64,000 bases of DNA from Casuarina equisetifolia (taxonomy: Eukaryota > Streptophyta > Magnoliopsida > Fagales > Casuarinaceae). Below, piece after piece: positions 1-17,525 of this stretch. Both the position numbers and the translations under genes were made by a program. Within the stretch, counting starts at the first letter, position 1. Every line of letters begins with the position of its first letter. Where the stretch lies: NCBI GenBank assembly GCA_028551475.1, contig CM052358.1:1676501-1740500 (forward strand), in the 5' to 3' direction. The notes below the pieces were generated by a model. That model saw nothing but the letters and a program-made list of their open reading frames with translations. It was not told the origin of the DNA and searched no databases.

Positions 1-77
1 CGAAGTTGGGAAACTCGGAGTCTGTCCCAAGTCACTGAGAACAGAACCGAAGGAGCGAAAGGCGCAGAGATTTCCTG

Positions 78-3000
78 ATGTATCATCCTACTCGAGGTGG
101 CGTTCGCGGTGGGCGAGATCGTAAGCTCTCTCTCTGTCTCGTGTTCTCTATGCGTTCTTGTTGGGATTATATAACGCTTAATTTACCTACATATTATCTC
201 ACCGCATAATCCATCGCGATGTGGTTTGATCTTACTGAGTTATCTTTCCCGATATTTAGTGGAAATTTGGGATCCTTCACGGAATTAGTTTCCCTGAAAG
301 TGGAAGCTGAGGTGACCGGATTATCGCCTTTGATTTTGAGCGAACCCTAGTTTCTCCCAGGCCGAAACCTTAATTGCGCGTGTAAGCAAAGAGAAAAAGA
401 ACTTAATCGTGGTGTTTAGGAATCAGTCACGTTGCTTGATGATAGACGAAGGCTTGAGATTTTTTTTTTTAAAAAAAATTTTTTTAGAGCTGGTAGGTTC
501 TGAAAGTTATTAATAGGTGTATGTAGGTGTGTGAGGTGATTGGTTTTGATAGGGTAATTGACGGTGCAGTGATATGGTTGCTTGATATGAGACGTGTAGT
601 TAGGATCAGCTGTTTTGGTTGTAACTAATGTAGAGATTTGTTACTTGGAAAAGAAAAGTAAAACATATTGCGGAAGAAATACTTGAGAAGTAATATATAA
701 ATTTTATACTATTTTCTCTGTGATTGATTAAATAATACGTGCTAACTACATGTATCTAATTTCCCAAACTTGTCCCTATTTTGTTTGCAAGAAACCTCGT
801 ATCATGTTTTCTTTGGTGCTATTTGGCATCTGATTTGATGAAATGTGGGTATATTACTATTGCAACAGTCCTAGTAACAAATATATGCCAACCTCTTGAA
901 AGCATACTGCATGCATCTAGTGTTGTGACAACTGGTATCCCTCACCAAGGGATAAGAGCTGATTGCTGGAAATGAACTAGTAAATACAGGTTCAGTGAGT
1001 TCAGCGGAGCAGCATAATCAGTTTAAGGTTGTTTAAAAGAATGCAATCCTGTAGTCATTATACTTATTGCATGCAGTATCCAACCTTACCTGTATAAAGC
1101 ATGGAATAGGTTAATCTCCTCTGAGTTGCCCTGATCGTGACATATAAGCTTGAAGTTTTATTGCCTCCATCTGTCATTGTGATGGCTTGATCTCCTGGAT
1201 AATAGCTTTCATTTCTATAGGTTGCCTATGAGTTATGCTTTTGTGAAGTTAACGGGTTAGCATTCCTTTCTTAACTATTTGGGAAATGTCCCAAAATGCA
1301 TAGCTCTGCAGGTCCTTTCAGAAATATGCATGCGATGATGTTAGATAGCCTAGACTTTATTTGATTAGCCTAATATATCACCTTGTGGGTTTTTGCTTTA
1401 TTTGATCACTCTGCAAGAAATTACTTCATCTGCTTCTTCTGGAAAAGTGTGCAAATTTTCTTGAAAGTTTGTTAGATGATCTGAAACAAACTATCTATCA
1501 GACGGATTTCTTTTTCTCTAACTGGCATTACTGTCAAATATAGTTCTGATAGGATGTTACCTTGTGTTGCCCCAAGTACTTGAGAGTTACTTTATGTCAT
1601 TATACAGCTGCATGACTTTTGAACATAATTCTGTTGAAACCTTATGTTTTTGTACACCAGATTTCTCATTTGAATCTATGTTAACATTTTGGTGCTTTGC
1701 TTGTGATGCACAGAATTTAGTTGGGATGATGTAAAAGTTGATAAACATCGAGAGAACTACCTTGGTCACAGCATCAAGGCTCCAGTGGGGAGATGGCAGA
1801 AAGGTAACTGTTTATCTCTGCTTCAACTTTATTTTCTTATCATGTCATATCCAGTGGAATTAATATGAGTATCAACGGAAACAATTGCTTGATTACTTCA
1901 GCGAAAATAGATATTAGACTAATATCTCCACAAGCCACTGGTTGTGCTCTCTATAAGATTTTGCGGTTATATGGATTGGTTTCATATTTTTTAAGTTCTG
2001 TGTAACATCTATTTTGAATATGGTGAACTTCACCACTTATTCAAAATGAGGTTTGGTCATTTTTTATGATATTTTGGACAATCTTATGTTTGTTGGTAAG
2101 ACTCAAAATCAGAGTTTAATCTAATTTGGAAGTTTGGATGGATTATAAAGCTTGAAGTTCAATAGATGGCTGGTGAGGAATCACTATTGGTATCACTGGT
2201 TGATAATTCATAAAGATGGAACATTCAGGGGGATGTGGCTCATAAAATAAGGTTGGGATGGATGAAGTGCAGAAATGCTTCCAAAGTATTATAGAGCTGT
2301 ATCATTCATTAAATTGAAGAAGATTCGTCTAATATCACCCTTCTAAAGACTCACTTGCTCTTGGTGTGAATTTTGAGTTATTAAGAAGCAGTATGTTTGT
2401 AAAATGAACTTCACAAAAATGGGATGAAACCATATGCTTGGTAGTATTCAGATGTTTCGGTGAATCATACTATGTTAAGAATGTTTTATTCTATGGTAAG
2501 AAAATAAGAGAGCAACCTTTGAGATGGTTTGGTTATGTGCTATGGAGACAGTTTATCATCAAGAAAGGGTGATAAGTTCAAGTTGGTAGTGTGAAAGAAG
2601 TTGAGGGAGGCCTAAAATAGCGTTGGTAGAGTAGTAAAGACAACTATATTATTGATGGATTGGTTTGAAAGTGGTTCTCAGATTGTCCAGCCTCTAACAA
2701 AGTGGTTTCCATGCTGAAATCAGTGGTCTTTATTTCTTGATTTCAAAATTGTAGCATTACGTTCGTTTTTTTATACCCTTGGAGACATTCTAGATTCTTA
2801 TTACTTTTGTTAATGATGCAACAGGGAAAGATCTACATTGGTATGCCAGGGACAAAAAGTCTTTGGATGCTGAGATGGAGGCTGCAAAAGAAGAAATAAA
2901 AAGAATAAAGGAACAAGAGGAGCAGTCCATGAGGGAGGCTTTAGGCTTAGCTCCAAAGCGTGTTAGCCGTCCCCAAGGCAGTCGACTTGATAAGCATGAG

Positions 3001-5119
3001 TATTCCGAGCTTGTGAAGCGAGGTTCTTGTGCTGAGGACCTGGGTGCAGGGCATGCTGAAGCTGCTCGAGTTCATGGTCTTGGTTTCTCAAGGTACATTT
3101 CTGAAAGTGGGTCAGGTCTGCTGATATGCCATTCTTCTAGTTTATTATTATATATCTCAAAATTTTCGTGATACATGCTAGACTTGCAAAACCATCTAGA
3201 GAGTTTTTAAATTATTGTTATGGATAAAATTGGTGAAGGAAGACATACCTTTTCCTTTTCTGTTATACTAGCAGTTGTGAGTTTTAGTGATAACAAGTTT
3301 TTTAAAACTAGTTGGGGACGGATGACTTATGCTTCAACGACCAGAAAAGCCTGTCTATTTGTGACTTTCTGGAGGGATACTTTTGCATATATAAATGTGC
3401 TTTTTGGAGCCAAGTAGCCCTTTCATTGACTGGCTCCTTCAAAATTAATTGGTAAATGGAATTAAGCTAGTAATTTGAGGATTTTGGTCCTTTTGAGCAA
3501 TAAGTTGAATTTACTTTGTCTATTTGGTTTGATGCAAATTCACACGCAAAATATGTTCTAGGATTGGTGGGGAGCCATCTGATTAGACCACAGAACGTGA
3601 TGATGTCTGATGGCCCGAAGCAACCCTGAAACTTATATTGGAGTCTAGGCCCATCTACATAACTCACCATTAGATGGCAGATTGAAATATTTCTCCCACA
3701 TCTAGTATAAGTGATTATGGTCAGTCCAAGTTTCAGTTACCTAAAGTGCAGGCCTGGCCTGAAGATAAAGTTCAAGAAAGTAGCCCTAGCTCATATGGAA
3801 ATGGTTTCTAATCGTTGAAGGCTCCTGATTAAGGGTTGGACCTATAATTAGCATGTAACCAGTTATTTCTAGTGTGATACATCTTTAATTTTTTAGCCAC
3901 AGAATTGCCTGGCCCCTCTTTTCCTGCATGGATCATCCAGATTTTAGCTTGGTTTTCCTTTCATCAGTTGGTTGTGTGAGATAGAAGCAATGCTTCTAAT
4001 CTTTTAAATGCGGTTCTGGAAATATGCTCCCGTGTTTGGAAGGGAATCGGGCATAGCTTGCTCGCTAATCATCGTGTTGTACATGTTGAGGCACCCCTCT
4101 GATTCTTGCATGAGAATCATACGTCCCAGAAAAAAATTTGACCTATACTAGTAGTTGACCAGTCTTTCAAAGTATTCTATGCTATCTCCCAGAGAAAAAA
4201 ACTTGACTTACACTTAGTGGATTAGTTCTTTCAAATGTTTTCCTTTGTTTGAAGGTAAATGAGTTTCCTTGGAAACAAGTGGTGAACTACTAGATTTTTT
4301 ATGCCCCATTAGGTAAATGATAATTGCCCGCATTCCCCCTAATGTTTTGCTCCGGATCAAGATTTACTGAGACAGTATTCCTTCAATGATAAAGTCTCAG
4401 TGAATTTCATCTTTAAATTTATTGGAACTGAATTTGGATCTTACGTACTGTCATGGACTAAACATTTGGAGATTTGGGTAGGGATACAATTTCATAGAAT
4501 TTTGTGATTATCCATTGGATGGTCAAGCATTAGAATCATTGAACTAGTGCCATGAGGACTCAAAAAGACGTATGGAACTTTTTTATCAGTCATTTTCGGT
4601 GATGAATAGCTAAGATGTGACATCCTGCTTGAAAAGACAGACAAAAGGTGACATTTTTCCTGCAACCTGCAACACTAGGGAACTTTTTCTACTTTTCCTT
4701 TCCGCAGATGCGGAATCCTGACACCAATCTTTATACTCATAATGATAGGCTCCCTCATGATATGCTTATCCTGTTCTTTGTCCCATTTCACCCTTTCATT
4801 AATTTTTATTATGGACCGCAGGGAACCCCGCCCCTGGGAAGAAACAAGTTCTCTTCAACCTGCTCTGAATGATGCCTCACCCCAAGCTGACAAGGTGGCC
4901 ATGCCTGATCAGTCACCTGCCTATCCTCAAGAAGAGGGATCTGAGGATGAAAGTAGCCTAAAGAAAAGGAAGCGTGAAGAGAAGAAAAGAGAGAAGCGTG
5001 AAGAGAGGAAAAAAGAGAAGCAAGAAAGGCGCGAGAAACGTCGTAGTCATGATTCCGAGGACAGGAGGAAACCCAGGAAAGACAAGGAGAGAAGGAGACA
5101 TGACTCTGACTCCGACTAA
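78..5119 (+). CDS. MMTAG2-like (multiple myeloma tumor-associated protein 2 homolog) gene, 4 exons, 232 aa
   Basis: Exons read as 78-120, 1714-1803, 2825-3092 and 4822-5119; all junctions are GT-AG and the sum is 233 codons including the TAA stop. The N-terminus starts [20 protein letters not shown] and continues through [26 protein letters not shown], the conserved block of the MMTAG2 (kinase phosphorylation domain) family. It is followed by an acidic/basic helix (residues about 60-85), the EALGLAPKR segment, and [13 protein letters not shown] at the exon 3/4 junction. The last ~60 residues are almost pure Lys/Arg/Glu with an SDSD-type end, typical of nuclear RNA-associated proteins. The family is small, nuclear and poorly characterised; I infer no specific reaction. 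The 5' UTR lies in 1-77. Exon 4 could start upstream at 4708, which is also in frame, but that adds a hydrophobic stretch absent from the family, so I chose 4822. Confidence 0.85.
2225..2690 (+). mobile_element. Decayed LINE (non-LTR retrotransposon) reverse-transcriptase tail inside an MMTAG2-like intron
   Basis: Intron 2 (1804-2824) contains broken coding remnants in the + direction. Around 2236 the translation reads [14 protein letters not shown], and around 2515 it reads [14 protein letters not shown], followed by a degraded VEGGLK. These match the 'KIRxGWxKWRxASG' and 'LRWFGHVxRRP...GRPKxTW' segments seen downstream of the RT domain in plant LINE ORF2. Several stops and a large internal deletion show it is long dead. 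The boundaries are approximate. Confidence 0.6.
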
Positions 5120-6380
5120 TGTCTCTAAAAATCTGAAGTTGTATTTAACTGTTCAACGGCAGTGGTAGATTTTTTCATTGTACTGTTACGCGTAATCTCT
5201 TAATACAATACTGATCTATCTAAAGTGGATTGGCTCAAAAGAATTCCTAAAGATGATTCCTGTTTATGGTTGCTATCGACCACAAGTCTTCCCTTTATCT
5301 TGTTGCAAAGGGTTCACAGTGCGTCTAGGCATATTCTTGAATTCTCCCTAGCTATGCAATGGTCTTGGTAAAATGCGTTCCACGCATTGAAAGGAATATA
5401 GCAATGGTATGAATTTTTACACTGGACGGCTTGTCTTTTGGTCGTTGCTTGCAAGGTAGGGTAACATTGGGATGGAGTCAAAAGGGCATTGGGGACTAAG
5501 AGAAAACTACTTTTAAACCAATGTAATGGTTTTAATACTACCCTTTGGCTGTTTCCTTCCCATTCTTCAATCTGATCAAACTTTAGAATAAGGTTCTCGT
5601 AGTTTCTTTGCAATTAGAATGAGACGATATTGTTGACAACTATATGAATCTATGTATCTTACTTGTCAATTTCTCAATATAATATTAAGACTTAAGTTTA
5701 GCTACAGAATCATATCACTTGGGAATAAATCTAATCACTTTCTTGTATCTAAAGTAAGGAGACACCAAAAGAATTATGTAGATATGCATATCCAATGTTG
5801 TTAATATTTTAATTTGATTTTTTTTTAACGCAAATATTCTAACAATGTAAAAGCAAAATATCAATATGAACCTTGCAACACTTGGAGGGCTTCGAAGCGC
5901 ATATCTGCAACGACGCTTCAGTTGGCGGCAAAAGCGCACCGAAAAAGGCACAAAAGTGCAGATTCAAAAGCGGGCAGGGCGCACTAGCGGACCCAACGCA
6001 CCGCCGGTCCCAAACAAAAGGGAAGCAAGTGGGCAGAGGTTATTCTGGAAATTAATCACATGTTGAGGGCATTCCAGGGAATATGGCTCAGTTTTTTAGT
6101 ATGCATAGGAAGCGTGTCTCTGTATAGAAACACAAGAAAAAGAGAGAGAAAGGGAGTAGAGGAAAGCTTTGATTGTGCTCTCTCTCCTCGTTCTCTCTCT
6201 CTCTTCCATGATCATCGATCATTTCAGGGAGCAATTCGTCTCTCTCGCTCGCTCCGTGTTGTAATCCAAGCGGCGGGGGCTGAAGAGTCTCGTTCTGGTA
6301 GCTCTGATCAGAGCAAGATCGAATACATTGAGAAACGTTTTCGTTTTTTGTGGTTGTTTGGTTGGTTGTAACGAGGAAAA
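5120..6380 (+). other. Intergenic region: MMTAG2-like 3' flank and AMMECR1 promoter/5' UTR
   Basis: No coding region is supported here. The first part holds the 3' UTR of the upstream gene. A locally GC-rich stretch at about 5880-6040 and a purine/pyrimidine-rich stretch at about 6130-6260 with CTCTCT runs lie just before the AMMECR1 ATG and look like plant promoter and 5' UTR sequence. Open frames here are short and mutually overlapping, so I treat them as chance. Confidence 0.5.
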
Positions 6381-12037
<5,657 letters not shown>

Positions 12038-12843
12038 TTCTTCCAAATAGCTCTTGCCATGACCACAAAGCCAGTTGGTCTGAACAGAGAATAATTTAAA
12101 CGAACATAGGAAAAGAATTTGGTCATTGTTCTTACCTGTCAATATCATTCTTCAAATTCATTTGATTTTGGAGAAAGAAACAAAAAAGAACAGGCTTCCT
12201 TGATTTCCACACCCGAGATTCGTGTTTACCTTGCTCTCTGGGTTACTTAAAAATTCTCTGTTTGTGACTTAAATGTTCGTCCTAGACTTATTTAATCTGA
12301 TTATGTTTATCTTAAGCAAGAGTGTCCAACTATAAACGATTAAAATTAGTTCATCCTTGGTGGTGGGCTGGGGTTAAAACTTGATTGTCTCAAAGATTAT
12401 AGATTAGTCCTTTAATGTAAATCAATCGGTAGGTTGAAATAAAGCGTGTTGAATTGTTATTTTCCTTGAAAACTACGACGGATAGTTTATTTTATATTTT
12501 TATTTAACTCATGCGCCAGTATTATGAAAAAAATCTAAATTGAGAAATTCATCATTCTGCCTTTAAAATTAAAAATAATTTAACAATAATCATAAAATAG
12601 TTTGTGAGTCTTGTAACATTTTCTGATTCATTATTATTGATATCCTTTAATTGCCAATACTTCTTCAAAGAAATCCTAAACATCAAACTAATCTATTCAA
12701 TACTTTCTTTTTATATTTTTTTTGTCTCAAAATACTTAAATACGTAAAAGATATACTATTAATAAGATTTATATTATCATTGAATTCAGTTGGCTTTTAA
12801 CTAGAATCAAAGTTATCTGGAGTCAAGCGCAGGCTTAGTGAAA
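12038..12843 (+). other. AT-rich intergenic region between AMMECR1 and VAMP727
   Basis: The AMMECR1 3' UTR is followed by AT-rich unique sequence. I see no open frame, RNA gene or transposon ends that I can support. The equivalent right-copy stretch is 33830-34636, with scattered single-base differences. Confidence 0.5.
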
Positions 12844-12852
12844 TATTTATAG
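12844..12852 (+). promoter_or_regulatory. Candidate TATA box of VAMP727
   Basis: TATTTATAG precedes a GC-richer transcribed-looking leader (12864-13130) with a CT repeat. The right-copy equivalent is near 34637. The coding start is about 1 kb further on, so a 5' UTR intron is implied. Confidence 0.4.
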
Positions 12853-13009
12853 ATATAATCGGGATGGGGACTGATAAGACAAAGCTTGCAGCAGGCGTCT
12901 TAATCCACGTTCTACAGAACTCCTCGACCCACGTCGTTTCTGAAAACTGCCATCCCCAAATAGACTCCCCAAGCCTTACACGCGAAGGAATTTCTCTGCG
13001 TCTTCGTTT

Positions 13010-13013
<4 letters not shown>

Positions 13014-13050
<37 letters not shown>
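13014..13050 (+). repeat. (TC)n microsatellite in the VAMP727 5' leader
   Basis: A pure TC run of about 37 bases; the right copy at 34807-34847 has about 41. CT repeats in 5' leaders are common in plant genes. Confidence 0.85.
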
Positions 13051-13053
<3 letters not shown>

Positions 13054-13181
13054 TGGAAATGGAAGTTTATTTCGTCTTTCTTTGATCTGCGAAGTCGATT
13101 CGTTCTCGCATCTGGTTCGTAATTTCTGAATTTTGTGGATCGGATCGACAGTTTGATGAGTCTGGCTCTTTCTTTTGATTG

Positions 13182-13708
13182 TTATTGGTTATGGAATGGG
13201 TTTCTGGTTCTTGATTCCGGTATTTGTTATCGCGTGTCTGGTTGAGGAGTCAGTTAAAGGAAACTCATCTGACGAGGTAGAAATGGTTGTTTTCGGTTCT
13301 CATTTGGGTGGGCTTTTTGGATGGTCTGGGGTTTGGGAGTGTTGAACTTTTAGCTTTTTGGGGTTCCCTAGAATAGGATTAAAAGGGAACATTGGCTTTG
13401 TCTTTGGAATGGGTAACTAATTGCTTTTCGCGTTGGCAGGAATGAAGTGGTAATACGTTATTGGAATGGGTTTCTGGTTCTTATTTCCGGTCTTCGTTGT
13501 CTCGTGTCTGGTTGCAAAGTGAATTAAAGGAACCTTATCTCGTGAGGTCAAAATGGTTGTTTTCTGTTTACATTTAGGTGGACTTTTTGGATGATCTTGG
13601 GGTTGGAAGTGTTGAATTTTTTGCCTTTTTGAGGTTTCCTAAGAATAGGATTAAAAGGGAGCCTTGGTTTTGTTCTTCGGAGTGGGTAACTAATTGCTTC
13701 TCGCGTGG
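13182..13708 (+). repeat. Tandem duplication (about 276-bp unit) in the VAMP727 5' UTR intron
   Basis: Two diverged direct copies start at 13182 and 13458, each with TTATTGG...GGAATGGGTTTCTGGTTCTT. They share in the same order AAATGGTTGTTTTC, GGATTAAAAGGGA and GGGTAACTAATTGCTT. Many substitutions separate the two units, so the duplication is much older than the large repeat. Both units are also present in the right copy at 34979 and 35255. Confidence 0.85.
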
Positions 13709-13891
13709 TAATTCATTATTGCAAGTGAAACTAAACTCTAGGTTTTGATGGATCTTGCTCTTTTAGTTTGATTGAAATGGTGTTTTGGTTGATTTCTGGA
13801 TTCTTTGATCTTTTAGGTTCTTGTGGCACAACAAGGAACAGGTGGAATCATTTTTTGTGGGTCTCAACAGGTTTGAAGCCATACATCTGAA

Positions 13892-16800
13892 ATGAGTCAG
13901 AGAGGCTTAATATATAGCTTTGTTGCCAAAGGAACGGTTGTTTTAGCAGAGCATACATCATACTCGGGGAACTTTAGTACCATTGCTGTTCAGTGCTTGC
14001 AGAAGCTTCCTTCCAATAGCAGCAAGTACACATACTCATGTGATGGGCACACCTTTAACTTCCTCCTCGATAATGGGTTTGGTATTGGCCTTCCAGAAGT
14101 TGTAGCTAATTTGGTTTAGTTTCTGACTGAAATGTGTGTGGTTGATTTTTTTTTTTTTTTGGATGTGCACGGGCAGTTTTCCTTGTTGTTGCAGATGAAT
14201 CAGCTGGGAGAACAATGCCTTTCGTGTTCCTTGAACGGGTGAAAGATGATTTTAAGCAGCGGTATAGTGCAAGTATAAGAAATGATGAACCACACCCACT
14301 TGCAGATGAAGATGATGATGATGATCTATTTGAAGACCGATTTAGCATTGCATACAATCTTGACAGAGAATTTGGGTGAGTATATGCTTTCTTCGGCTTC
14401 AATTTTATATTATCTACATCGTATTCTATTAGTCTGTAATGTAATGATTTTGGTTATCAGGCCAAGGCTTAAGGAGCACATGGAGTACTGTACAAACCAC
14501 CCTGAAGAAATGAGTAAGCTGTCGAAGTTGAAGGCTCAAATATCTGAGGTCAAAGGGATTATGATGGACAATATTGAGGCGGTATGCATTATTTAATTGT
14601 TGACTGATGCTTTAGGATCGCTATGAATAGTGTTGGAAGAGACATATGCAAGTTAACTTCTAGTTTTTCTATAGAACTGCAACTGACTTAAGTTTTTAGG
14701 ATAGCTATGAATAGTGTTGGAAGAGGCATATGCAAGTTACCTTCTAGTTTTTCTTTAGAACAACTGCAACTGACTTAAGTTTTTATGAATCTTTGTAATG
14801 ATCATGCTATTTAATGTGGTCTCCAGTTCGGTTTTCACAAGCTAAATCACTAAGTTTTAGTTTTTTAACCTCTGATTAAAAGGTAGGAAATTTCTGATAG
14901 ATATTGTCTATATGAAAGGGAGGTGTAGATAATATGTTTCCCTTTGCTTTGCCCATGATGTATGAGTTATGTTCTTTTATGGTATTTGTTTTGGGTTGTT
15001 AGGTAGTCAAGATTTATCTTGGGAAGCTCAGTTTTGAGGCTTGGAGCATTTTAATTTTTTGTCATCTGGGTGTATTTGGATGTATCTTTAAAATGAACAT
15101 AGAGAGTTCCTCTATCTCTTGGTTACAGCAGCTCTAAGCAGATTAATGCTTGGATTTTCTTAGTTTGTGATTAACCTGTCTTTGGCCCATTAGGGTAGTA
15201 TATCTAATTATACCATGTGTTTATCAAGGCCATAATTTTGCTAATTGACTTTTTTGGTGCTAAGGATCTTTTTGATCTGGACTAGCAGAAACAATAATAA
15301 TAAAACTGTTCAGAATGGAAGGGACTAACTAAAAATAGAATTTAGAGTATCTTCTGTACCATCTGCTGCAATATTGGTTAAGGTTGGGAGAAATGGGTGA
15401 AAAATTATTTTGGTAAATTGCGTAAGCATTTAGAGATTGGGAAGGTGTGTCCTCATCAGAGGTCATCTTTACTTTATTGACCCAAATTCATCTTCTTTGT
15501 AAGCCTATAAATTCTTGGAAGGATGGTCAACCGAATGGCATCAAACAGTTTGAAAGGTGAAATAGTTTATGCCTCTCATCTGGGTGGGTAGTTGGCATGG
15601 ATTAATAATTGAACATGCAAGATTAAGAGATTTCTTGGCCAACTTGAGATGTGACCTGTATCTCCTGATCTACTTTCACTTCAATGAAAATTGCGACTGC
15701 TGGTGAAGTCAATTATTTCAGTCCTAGGTTGGTGAGCTCAATTTGAAGATTGTGAAAAAAACTTGCATTTGGTCAGGCTTCGTTGGCTGAAATCTTCCCA
15801 TTAGTTATAGGATGTGAACGTTTAAATGAATGACATATTGAAACTAAACGTGATGTGAGGTAGGGTTGCTTCTTTTGGGAATTGTTTCCTAAGCTTTGAT
15901 GTAAGAACCACGTTGGCATTACAAAAAGGAGTTGGCATATTGAAACTGAGGGCCTTCAATTGGACCAAGAACAAAGACAGTCTCACAATATGCTAATGTG
16001 TTTGATGAAAGAACCACATTTCTTATGTAGGATGTGGTTTTTAAGATTGAGCAACTAATGTGTTTTTTGGAGGGTCAATTAACAACACAATGTGGCGTTT
16101 AAGATTGAAGATCTTTTTAAGTGAATGTATGCTATCTCCGTGTCATGCTGGCTGCATGTTCCTACTCAGGCTTAGAAGTGCAAAGGAAGATTTGTTTTTT
16201 CAGTCTTTTTAGGAACTTGCTACATAGGTTGGTGAAGTCTTAGAAATAAGAGCCCTGCAACCTTCTCTCAAAATGCCATTGCTACCTACAAACATGAAGA
16301 AGGCTCAATATTTTTTGGAAATGACAAATTTTCGAGCATGAACACTCTTCAGTGGGGTGACTTAACTTTGCAAAGCAGTATGGTTTTACAGCAACATACG
16401 TTAGTGTGATCTTACAGCTGTTGTCATTCTGGTGTTGGAATTATTGGCAATTTTTATAGTAAGCCGGAGAGCCTGCCTGAAATGATGGAGGTCCTATGGT
16501 CGTAGTAACTTGGATCGCATTGTTTTTCATGGTATTTACAATGTCTCTGTGTTGCTTCTCTTGTTGAGAGCTTTTTGTTTTTGTGATAAGTTGGATGACT
16601 GATTTTTTTGCTCGATTTACTTAAGTATTTTATGGGCTGCTTGGTTGTGAAGATGGAGATCATCTTTTTGTGTTTTTGAAAATGATATTTGTTTCCAAAA
16701 GAAATTATGCCGTTGAAAGCTATTCACGTTTCCCCTAACAAAGTGGCTGATTAATTTCTAGAGTACACATTTTATCTGCTTCAAGAAATAAGATGGCTAT

Positions 16801-17525
16801 CTCAGTCATCTATCTGCAACTTTAATTCAAGAATTTTATCATGGCAGTCAAGTTTTGACCAGACCTTGATGTCTGATTGTTTGGCATCAAACCATCAATT
16901 GACATATTTTGTGACTACCTCATATGTTGTCCCCCCTATATTTATTTAATGTGAATTGGAGTTGTGGTTTCAACACTTCTGCAAACGTTTGAACAGTGAG
17001 AAATAGCCTGACGGATGATAAGGGATAGCACGGATGATAAAACACACACACACACACACACTGAGACATGCAGACCCCTGAGGGTCTGCCAGATCCAATT
17101 TCTTGCGTAAAATTAAACTCGGGTCACAGATTCCTAATCAGGTTGGACTTAACATTAAAACTTGGACCATGGAAAACCTTAAATATATCCACTAAACAAA
17201 CCTTTTTACTTGCTGAAATGCAGGTTTTGGATCGTGGAGAGAGGATTGAACTTCTGGTTGATAAAACAGAGAATTTACAGTTCCAGGTACATGACATCTG
17301 TTGTTCAGTTTTGCAAGCCTGACAAGGAATTTGGAGCATATCTGATTCATTTTCTTGTTTGGATTTTTGTTCGGGGTCCAGGCTGATAGCTTCCAGAGAC
17401 AAGGCAGGCAACTCCGGAGAAAGATGTGGCTGCAGAATCTCCAAATGAAACTGATGGTGGGAGGAGCAATTGTTGTTGTGATTGTCATACTGTGGCTTAT
17501 TGCCTGTCGAGGTTTCAAATGTTGA
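13892..17525 (+). CDS. VAMP727: VAMP727-type vesicle-associated membrane protein (longin R-SNARE), 5 exons, 238 aa (left copy)
   Basis: Exons are 13892-14081, 14177-14375, 14461-14581, 17224-17286 and 17382-17525; the sum is 239 codons including [23 protein letters not shown] opens a longin domain. Residues about 100-117 ([19 protein letters not shown]) are the acidic insertion that separates VAMP727 from other VAMP72 proteins. The R-SNARE motif covers about 150-205, with the zero-layer arginine in VLDRGER. A basic QLRRKMW stretch precedes a single C-terminal membrane anchor ([15 protein letters not shown]) and a CRGFKC tail. In Arabidopsis VAMP727 works in fusion between late endosome and vacuole with SYP22, VTI11 and SYP51, including storage-protein transport. 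The length is close to the 240 aa of the Arabidopsis protein. The long intron 3 is 2.6 kb. Confidence 0.96.
14614..14785 (+). repeat. 84-bp tandem duplication in VAMP727 intron 3
   Basis: Two adjacent units start at 14614 and 14698. Both contain GCTATGAATAGTGTTGGAAG, then GCAAGTTA and TTCTAGTTTTTCT, ending ACTGACTTAAGTTTTTA. They differ at only a few positions. The same pair occurs in the right copy (36408-36579). Confidence 0.85.
17042..17061 (+). repeat. (AC)n microsatellite in VAMP727 intron 3
   Basis: A short AC run that is a few repeats shorter in the right copy near 38836-38852. Confidence 0.7.

Noticed and set aside
4708-4821. Upstream extension of MMTAG2-like exon 4 from the acceptor at 4707
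   Set aside because: The extension is in frame but adds a hydrophobic segment foreign to the family; the acceptor at 4821 restores [13 protein letters not shown].
12864-13052. ORF ending in a Ser-Leu repeat upstream of VAMP727
   Set aside because: The end is the translated TC microsatellite and the rest is the 5' leader; frame and stop change with repeat length between the copies.
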